DNA from: Burkholderiales bacterium
GTDB lineage: Bacteria; Pseudomonadota; Gammaproteobacteria; Burkholderiales; WYBJ01
Assembly: GCA_022841915.1 (NCBI GenBank)
Contig: JALHQN010000007.1
Span: forward strand, 211,284-275,283
Length of the DNA stretch: 64,000 bases
Direction: 5' to 3'
The notes beneath the pieces are model-generated. The model was not told the origin of the DNA. It made no database searches and saw only the letters and a program-made list of their open reading frames with translations. Both the position numbers and the translations under genes were made by a program. This document shows, one piece after another, positions 53,176 through 61,000 of this stretch. Position 1 is the stretch's first letter. Every line of letters starts with the position of its first letter.

Positions 53176-53485
53176 GGATCCGCCAAGTATGAGTCAGTCG
53201 TTTGGGAGAGCGAGAGCTATCGTTTAGCAAGATGCAAGCCATGTGGACCATCACGCGATGCCGCCCGATCCGCGTGTGCCGCTTCGCAAATGCACTGTGC
53301 GCTCGGTGTATAGCAAGGGCGCTGACTGCCTTCGGAACGCAGAGCGAATTTCCGAGTTGGAATGCCGAGCGAGGCGGCGGCCGGCTGCGCTACGCTCCGG
53401 CGCGAGCGCGTGCTGATATCCTCGCTCCCTATCGATTCGAACTTTTTGTCGGCGGCCTCTAGCCTCGCAGATCCGTGCACTTTGC

Positions 53486-54139
53486 ATGCAGGCACTTCGT
53501 CGTCGATGGGTTGAGAATGCTGCAGCGCCGGAACGAGACATGAACGTTGCCAAGACCACGACCCTGATGCCGTACAGCGATGGGAAGGCTGCCGATGAGA
53601 TCCTTGCCCAAGTGCGCCACTGGTTGGAGCGTGCGGTCATCGGGCTCAACCTGTGCCCGTTCGCCAAGGCGGTCCACAGCAAGAAGCAGATACGTTACGC
53701 GCTCACCTCAGCTCGGACTGCGGATGAGTTGTTGGCGGAACTGGCGCATGAGCTGACGTTGCTGGACGGTATCGATCCGAGCGAAGTCGACACCGTGCTG
53801 CTCATACACCCGCAGGTGCTGACCGAATTCCTCGACTATCACTTCTTCCTCGGCGAGGCCAACGCCGCCTTGCGCAACCTCGGGTTCTCGGGCGTATTCC
53901 AGATCGCCAGCTTTCATCCAGGATACGAGTTCGCCGGTAGCAGTCCCGACGACATAGAAAACTATACCAACCGCTCTCCCTATCCGATGTTGCATCTGCT
54001 GCGCGAGGCGAGCCTCGACCGTGCGACAGCCGCTTATCCGGACGCTGCCGCCATATTCGAGCGGAACATCGAGACCCTGCGCAGCCTCGGTCATGCGGGC
54101 TGGCAGCAGCTGTGGACTGAAGGGCAGGTCAAGAAGTAG
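53486..54139 (+). CDS. DUF1415-like protein
   Basis: HWLERAVIGLNLCPFAKAVHSKKQIRYALTSA...HPQVLTEFLDYHFFLGEANAALRNLGFSGVFQIASFHPGYEFAGSSPDDIENYTNRSPYPMLHLLREASL. Confidence 0.85.
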   Translation: MQALRRRWVENAAAPERDMNVAKTTTLMPYSDGKAADEILAQVRHWLERAVIGLNLCPFAKAVHSKKQIRYALTSARTADELLAELAHELTLLDGIDPSEVDTVLLIHPQVLTEFLDYHFFLGEANAALRNLGFSGVFQIASFHPGYEFAGSSPDDIENYTNRSPYPMLHLLREASLDRATAAYPDAAAIFERNIETLRSLGHAGWQQLWTEGQVKK

Positions 54140-54484
54140 GGCAGCGGGTTCTTGCACGATCGTCCGCAGCCCTTGCGCCCGGCCGACGGGGAGTCCCGCC
54201 AGAAGCAATGTGTGATCCAAGGCTCGGCATCTTGCGGGTCCGTCGATGGATGGAGCACTCGCCGCGTCGATGATGCGCTCACGGCCAGCGGCGTCACGTA
54301 AGCCAAGTCACGAGTGCGCTAACGGGCGGCGACCGGAATGCATTCGATTGCCTGGGGAGGTCTGATATCTTGTCGTGATCAGGCGAAGGCACCAGCCATT
54401 GCAGCAAGTTGTCCGTGTCCAATCTTCATCGGTGAGGGGCATAGGGCCAACGAAGCGCGGACAAGCATTCAGGAGGGGTTCACG

Positions 54485-55645
54485 ATGCATTCATTGTTTC
54501 CATCGGTACCTGTGGAACCGACCGCCGAGAAATTCGCTCTGCAGCCCGTGTCCACGGAGCAGGCGTGGTATGGACCGGCGCTGGCACAGCGCCCCGCAGT
54601 CTGGACTCACGTGTTGTCCGAGGCGGACTGCGCAGAACTGCGCGACGCCATCGCCGCCGTGGAAAGCAGAGGGCTCGACGTGGTCGAGATCCGTGCCGAG
54701 GATTTCCGATTGCCTCGTCTGGGGGGTGTGCTGCAGGCGATGCGCAAGGATCTGCTGCAAGGGCGCGGTTTCAGCTTGGTGCGTGGATTTCCCTCGGAGG
54801 GCTTGACCGCATTGCAGCGCGCCATCGGCTTTTTTGGCATCGGTGCGCACTTGGGGAAGGCCGTGTCGCAGAACGCCAAGGGCCACGCGCTGGGCCACGT
54901 CGCCGATCTCGGATTCGATTACAGTCAGCCCACGTCCCGAGGCTATCAGACCAATGTCCGGCTGCCGTATCACACCGACGCGGCCGACGTCGTTGGGCTG
55001 TTGTGCGTGTGCACCGCCAAATCCGGGGGCATGAGCAGTCTGGTCAGTTCGGTCACGCTCTACAACGAGATGCTGAAACGGCGCCCGGATCTGGTGCGGG
55101 TGTTGATGGGGCCGACTTACCGCGATCGCAGGGGAGAAATCCCGCCCGGCAAGGGCCCGTGGTACGTGCTGCCGGTCTTCAATCCGCATCACGGCCTGAT
55201 GATCACTTCCTATGTGCGCAGCGCTATCCGCAAGGCGCAGCGGTTTCCGGAAGTGCCGCGGATATCGCCGGCACTGAACGAGGCGATGGATCTGCTGGAT
55301 GCGCTGGCGGAGAGCCCGGAACTTCACCTGGACATGAATCTGGAGCCGGGCGACCTGCAGTTCGCCAGCAACCATTTCATTCTGCATTCGCGCACGACCT
55401 ACGAAGATCATCCGGAGCCCGAGCGCCGTCGTCATCTGTTGCGTCTGTGGCTATCCTGCGAAGGCGGGCCTGCGCTACCGCGAGTATTCGACAACTACAC
55501 GGGGCTGGACGGGAGCGGGCGTCCGATGGGGTTGCTGCTCGACGGTGTGCGGCTGAACGCGCCGCTGGAGCTGGAAGACGGCGGGCCGGGCGCCTCGGAC
55601 TTGCGGGTGGCCGCTGTGGCGAGCCCTGCGCACTCGCCTTCCTAG
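54485..55645 (+). CDS. TauD/TfdA family dioxygenase
   Basis: RLPYHTDAADVVGLLCV (HxD), NHFILHSRTTYEDHPEPERRRHLLRLWLS (distal His/Arg); AGGAGG RBS. Confidence 0.9.
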   Translation: MHSLFPSVPVEPTAEKFALQPVSTEQAWYGPALAQRPAVWTHVLSEADCAELRDAIAAVESRGLDVVEIRAEDFRLPRLGGVLQAMRKDLLQGRGFSLVRGFPSEGLTALQRAIGFFGIGAHLGKAVSQNAKGHALGHVADLGFDYSQPTSRGYQTNVRLPYHTDAADVVGLLCVCTAKSGGMSSLVSSVTLYNEMLKRRPDLVRVLMGPTYRDRRGEIPPGKGPWYVLPVFNPHHGLMITSYVRSAIRKAQRFPEVPRISPALNEAMDLLDALAESPELHLDMNLEPGDLQFASNHFILHSRTTYEDHPEPERRRHLLRLWLSCEGGPALPRVFDNYTGLDGSGRPMGLLLDGVRLNAPLELEDGGPGASDLRVAAVASPAHSPS

Positions 55646-55809
55646 CCGGTTCCCAGACCGTATTCCCGCGGGTTCGCTTCGGAACTCGGTGTGCTTGTGG
55701 TTGGGTAGCAGGGCGCTCGGCAGTGGCCCCGGGCGCCTGCGGCAGCGTCGGGTTCTTCACGGACAACCCGTCGCGGCCTTCGTCCGATGCGGCGACGGGA
55801 TCGCCCCCG

Positions 55810-56805
55810 CTATTCGGTCTTGATGCCCGCCGTTTCGACCACCCGTTTCCAGCGTTCCACTTCGGTCGCGATCATCTTGCGGAACTGTGCCGGGGTGTTG
55901 GGGGCAGGTTCGAGTCCTGCTCCGATCAACCGTTCGCGCATGTCGGGCGAGGCGATGGCGCGATGCAGTTCCTTGTGCAGCCGCTGGAGCACGGGCTCTG
56001 GGGTTCCCCCTGTGCTGACCACGCTGTACCAATTGGTGACGACGACGTCCGAGAGGCCGATCTCGGTGAACGTCGGGGTGTCCGGTAGCAGCGATACGCG
56101 TTTCGCACCGGCGGAACCCAGCACCTTGAGCCGTCCGGCGTTCACGAGCGGCAGGGCGGGCGCGAGTGATGTCATGGTCGCCTGGATCTGACCGGAAGCA
56201 ACGTCGGCAATCGCAGGGCCCACACTCTTGTAGGGCACGTGCACCATATTGATGCTTGCACGCAAGCGAAAGAGTTCACCCGACAGATGGGTGCCGCTTC
56301 CGGTTCCGGCGGAGCCCATGCTGAGTTTGCCAGGCTGTGCTTTGGCTGCGGCGATGAATTCCTTCAGGCCGCTGGCGTAGGGCAGGCTGGGATTCACCAC
56401 GAGCAGATAGGGTGTTTCCGCGACGACCGAGATCGGATCGAAGTCCTTCAGCGGATCGTATTTCGCTTTCTTGTAGACCGCCGGATTGATCGTGAAGCCC
56501 GAGTCTGCAAGCAGGAGCGTGTATCCGTCACGCGCGGCACGGGCCGCGATTTCGGTGCCCACGAGCGAAGCTGCCCCGGCCCGGTTGTCGACGACGACCG
56601 TTTGGCCCATCTGCTCGGTGAGCTTGTTTCCGACAAGTCGACCGACGAAGTCGGAGCCGCCGCCCGCGCCGAACGGCACGATGAGTCGGATGGGGCGTGT
56701 CGGATAGGATTGTGCGGCGGTCGAAGCGGCGACGAACAACCAGGCCGCCGAGGCGGCGGTGAAGATGCGCAATGCTGCGGCACGGCCGCTTTTCCGATTT
56801 GTCAT
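55810..56805 (-). CDS. TctC/Bug family substrate-binding protein
   Basis: MTNRKSGRAAALRIFTAASAAWLFVAASTAAQSYPTRPIRLIVPFGAGGGSDFVGRLVGNKLTEQMGQTVVVDNRAGAAS. Confidence 0.93.
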   Translation of the reverse strand: MTNRKSGRAAALRIFTAASAAWLFVAASTAAQSYPTRPIRLIVPFGAGGGSDFVGRLVGNKLTEQMGQTVVVDNRAGAASLVGTEIAARAARDGYTLLLADSGFTINPAVYKKAKYDPLKDFDPISVVAETPYLLVVNPSLPYASGLKEFIAAAKAQPGKLSMGSAGTGSGTHLSGELFRLRASINMVHVPYKSVGPAIADVASGQIQATMTSLAPALPLVNAGRLKVLGSAGAKRVSLLPDTPTFTEIGLSDVVVTNWYSVVSTGGTPEPVLQRLHKELHRAIASPDMRERLIGAGLEPAPNTPAQFRKMIATEVERWKRVVETAGIKTE

Positions 56806-57048
56806 GGGTTCTCCCTGATGAACGCAGTGAATCTGCCTGCGTGCGGCGCAGGATTGCTGCATTGCAGTGCAAGAAGCGGGCCATCGGGGCTGGATGGATG
56901 ATTTCGCCAGCGTGAAACTACGGGCGAAGGCGATATGGCTGGCAGCGTTCAATACCCACACGGGCGAGCGCTTTGAAAGCGGCGGAGCGAGGCGCCCGCG
57001 GTGCTCTGGCCGGGAAAACCGGCGCCAGAACTTATCAGTCGGCCAGCA

Positions 57049-57486
57049 TCAGGCGTCCAGATCGATGAGCATGAGTCCGGATGCAGGGTCGTACTTCTTG
57101 CGCAAATGGCGCGGCGCTTCTTCGAGCATCACCTCCAGCGTCGGACGCACCCGCGCCGCCGTCAAATGCCCACCGCGGGCCGTGCCATCCCGCGTGCCGA
57201 GGACGACGTGAGCGTGGACTTTAGGCTGCGATCCATCCAACGCGATATCGCCCAGGAGCGCGAGGACCTCGACCTGTTCTTGCACGTGGATCGGTACGTA
57301 GGCCTTCGTCTCCCAGTCGAAATAGGCGAGCGTCGCCTCGCTGAAGGCGCCGATGGCCGTGAAGCGCGATGCCGTCAAGGCCTCGTTCTCGGCGAACTGT
57401 GTCAGGAGTTCGATTGGGTTGTCTCCGGTCTCGAAGATCAGCGCATAAGTTCGTTCGATGGATTGGTTCAATCGTTTCGCGCGCAA
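57049..57486 (-). CDS. PPC/DUF296 domain protein
   Basis: YALIFETGDNPIELLTQFAENEALTASRFTAIGAFSEATLAYFD...KVHAHVVLGTRDGTARGGHLTAARVRPTLEVMLEE. Confidence 0.9.
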   Translation of the reverse strand: MRAKRLNQSIERTYALIFETGDNPIELLTQFAENEALTASRFTAIGAFSEATLAYFDWETKAYVPIHVQEQVEVLALLGDIALDGSQPKVHAHVVLGTRDGTARGGHLTAARVRPTLEVMLEEAPRHLRKKYDPASGLMLIDLDA

Positions 57487-57882
57487 GGTTGGGGCCTCCT
57501 TAGGGCTGACGAGGAGTCTTCAGCGCAAAGGCCATGCGCCGCGTATATCGCCTGCGATCGGGGTGGCGATGTCCTGCTCGATTCAGTTCACGCACGTCCT
57601 GTTCCTCGGCTAGGGGAGCGCGGATGCGGCGACCGAAGAAACCCGCGGAAGCGGGTAAGGAGGCGGTCGATTAGAGGAGGTGAGGAGGGCAGCCCGAGGT
57701 CCTCTCCGTCAGCGGCTCAGGCGTGCGTTGGCGAGTTCACATCGCCGTTCAGACGCAGCTAGGGAAGGCTTCTAGCCGCAATGCTCGTCAGTCGAGAAAG
57801 CTGAGAGGAGCTAAACTATTCGCGCAGAGCGAGAGAGCACGGCTACGGCCCGGGTTGCATATCTCATGCCCGTGAAATACCC

Positions 57883-57899
57883 TTCCGAAGTAATCGGAA
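57883..57899. promoter_or_regulatory. Inverted repeat TTCCGA-AGTAA-TCGGAA upstream of the giant LEPR-XLL ORF
   Basis: 6-bp perfect arms, 5-nt spacer, in noncoding DNA about 110-180 nt upstream of candidate starts. Confidence 0.3.
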
Positions 57900-58007
57900 A
57901 GATGTGCGCGGCTTTGCTGCGTGCTAGTTCACGGGGTCGTTCCAACCGCCCTGCGTCATAGCGTTCCTGCCTAGCATTCGCTCAGACGACTCACGGGTCG
58001 TGTGCCG

Positions 58008-61000
58008 ATGGGGTGTGTGACCGCAGGCGCTGCATGGCGCGCGGGAAGCCCTCTAGGGTCGAGAAGACAAACGATCGTGCTTCGCTGGCTACTTAAACAT
58101 GTGCGCACGCAGCCGCCCGACAGGCCGGCGAGCGGAGCCGCGCATGGTGCCCGCCGAGAGCCCGATGCACCGGATTTCAAGCTCGAGCAACTCGAGCCCC
58201 GTGTGCTGTTGTCGGCCGACAACCCTCTTCTTGCAGAGCTGTCTCGCCTGGCTGTCGATGCGGAAAACGCGGATACCAGGCGGTATGCCGAAGCCCATAT
58301 ACAGCAGTTGGACGTTGCCACCGGTGCGGAATTGAACGATGCAGCCCAGCCCGATCGCGGCGGCGCAGCATCCGATTCCGTCAGTGTCTCGTGGGGCGAT
58401 GGTTGGCGAACCGGGGAGTCCCATGCTGCGGTCGAAACTGCACCCGACCTCGTCGACGACGAACTGCAGGTCGCGCTCGCGCCGGAGATCGGCCAGGGCA
58501 CGGAGGGGCTGGTTGTTTCAGCCCAGATGGCCGCATCGGCAACTTCTTTCAAATCTACCTTCGATGAACTGAAGACGGACCCAAGTCTTATTGAGTCCAT
58601 CGAGTCAGCAATCCCTGCCAGTGCCATTTCGGCCTTCGAATTGCCGCGGGGTCCTCCGGCGGACGACGCGCCGGGGGCCACGGACGAAACGGCCGATGTA
58701 CGATATTTCAATGGTTTAACTCATTACGATTCGCCCCAGGGAGACGAAGGGGGGCGGCTTCATCTTTTGTATCGGTCCGATGCGAGATTCCTTGAGGCCG
58801 ATCGCTCTCGCGCAATCGAATTTTCTTCCTACGATGCCCTGGATACAGGTGTCGTCGAAGCCCTCCTCAGCGAAGCCGTGGCACTCTGGCGCAGTGCCGG
58901 TGTCGACGACGCGTTAACGGCCCGGCTCGCAAACCTCTCGATCGATATCGCTGACCTCCCTGGCGGCCAACTCGCCTTTGTCGAGGGTGCGCGCATCACT
59001 CTGGACGTGAATGCGGCCGGGCGCGGTTGGTTCATCGACCTGACACCTTCGGACCATGGCGAGTTCGGGCTGGTGCGCGATCAATGGCGCCTTGCAGCAG
59101 AGTTCGGGTCTCCCGCCCAGCCCCACGTAGACCTGCTGACCGTGCTCGTGCACGAGGTGGGTCACGTTCTCGGCTTCGAGCATGATTCCGGCATTGCGGT
59201 CATGGATGCGCTGCTCTCTCATGGCGAGCGGATATTGCCCGGAGGCGTTGCTCCGGAACTTCTCGATCCGGCTCGGCCGAGCGTGTCTGCTGCGGCGACG
59301 ATACCGCCCGTGCTGGACCTTTCCGATACGTTGAACGATGCGGCGGCCATCGTCATCCGGCTGAATGCCGATGGGACACTGGACGTCTCGGGTACGTTGT
59401 CGGGCGACAACGCATCTGGTCTCGCGGGCATCACCCAGATCGTCGGGAACCCGCTTGCCAGCATCGAACTCGTGGGGCCGGACCTTGCCGCAGTTTGGAC
59501 GCTCAGCGGCGCGACCGGCGGTACGCTGACGGCTAACGGGCTCGACAGCATTGCATTCTCTTTCGTCGATACGCTCGCGGGCGGCGCGCTTTCGGATGAG
59601 TTTTACTTAACCGCCGCCTACACCCTCGCCGTCGCCATCCAGGGCAATGGCGGTGACGACCGACTGACGATTTCCAGCGGCAGTACCGCCGCCGTGGATT
59701 TCCACGGCGGCGCCGGCAACGCAGACACCGTGCTCAATCGCAAAGGCACATCGGGTGCCGTGACAACCAGCGCAGTCGAAACTTTCATCGATCGTCCGCT
59801 GTTGTTCATTCCCGGATTTGCCGGCACCACCTTCAATAGTTCACACCCGACCGATCCTGGGCTGGAAGGGGATTCGGCGCTGGAGGAGTGGCTGCTCAAT
59901 CGCGGCGTCCACCCTGATCGCCTGGTCCTGGAGGCGCTTGCCGAGGCGTACTCCGACATCGTCGAGACCTTCGATAACATCGGCTACGTCGACGTTCGCG
60001 ACGGCGGTTTGGGAACGCTGTTTCCCGCCTTGTGGGATTGGCGGGTGCCGGTTGCCGCAACTGATGGGGTAGACGACGGCCTGCTGAGCAATGTCGATGC
60101 GGCATCGTTGCTGGACGCCACCTTCGACACGAGCCTGGATTATCTGGCCTACTGGATGGACCGAGCCGTCACCGATTGGGTGGCGCTCACCGGGACAGCG
60201 CCGGACTCTGTCGACATGGTGACCCACAGCACGGGCGGCTTGGTGGCACGCAGCTACATTCAGAGTGCGGCTTACACCGAAAGCGATGTGGACAGTTTGC
60301 TGCCGGTGCACATGCTGATCCAGACCGGCGTGCCCAACCAGGGCACCGGATCGCCGTTCGTGATGTTGAACAACGATTTCAGCGTCAAGTCGTCGACGAG
60401 AGGCTTGGCGATGGTCCTGGGCGACGCCTGGGCGTTGATGCAAGGCGGAGCGACGATTCGCAATCCCGACGGCACGCCGCTGACCGCGGCGACCGAAGCC
60501 GAGTTCGTGCAGAAGTACGTGCAGACATTCAGTGATCTGCTGGCGATCTATCCTTTGCTGGACGATCTCGACGATGGTGTCTTCGAGTTGCGCCCGCTAC
60601 TGCCGTCGGATGTCGTCTACAACCATCTGCTGGCCGATTTGAATGCCCATGCGCTCGATGCCTTCGTGGCTCGGGGCGTTCTCGAGGTCGTAGCAGACAA
60701 CTTGCCTGCCGATCTTGTCGCGGCCGATCTCGATTCGAATGGTGTCGTCGAGTTCAGCGAATTGCTGGCGCACTACGAGCAAGGCACCCCCGATGGTCTG
60801 CTGAGTGTCGTGGCCGATGCACTTCCGAATGCGCTCGCAATCGCGGATGTCGGTGACGACCTTGGCGGTTCCGCCGACGGCATCGTGAGCTACGCGGAAC
60901 TGCTTAGATACTACGATCGCCAGACCTACATCGTTTACAGCAGTAGCGTCGACACCCCGGATCTGCTTACCCGGCATATGGGCCTCGAGCTTTCGGCCGG

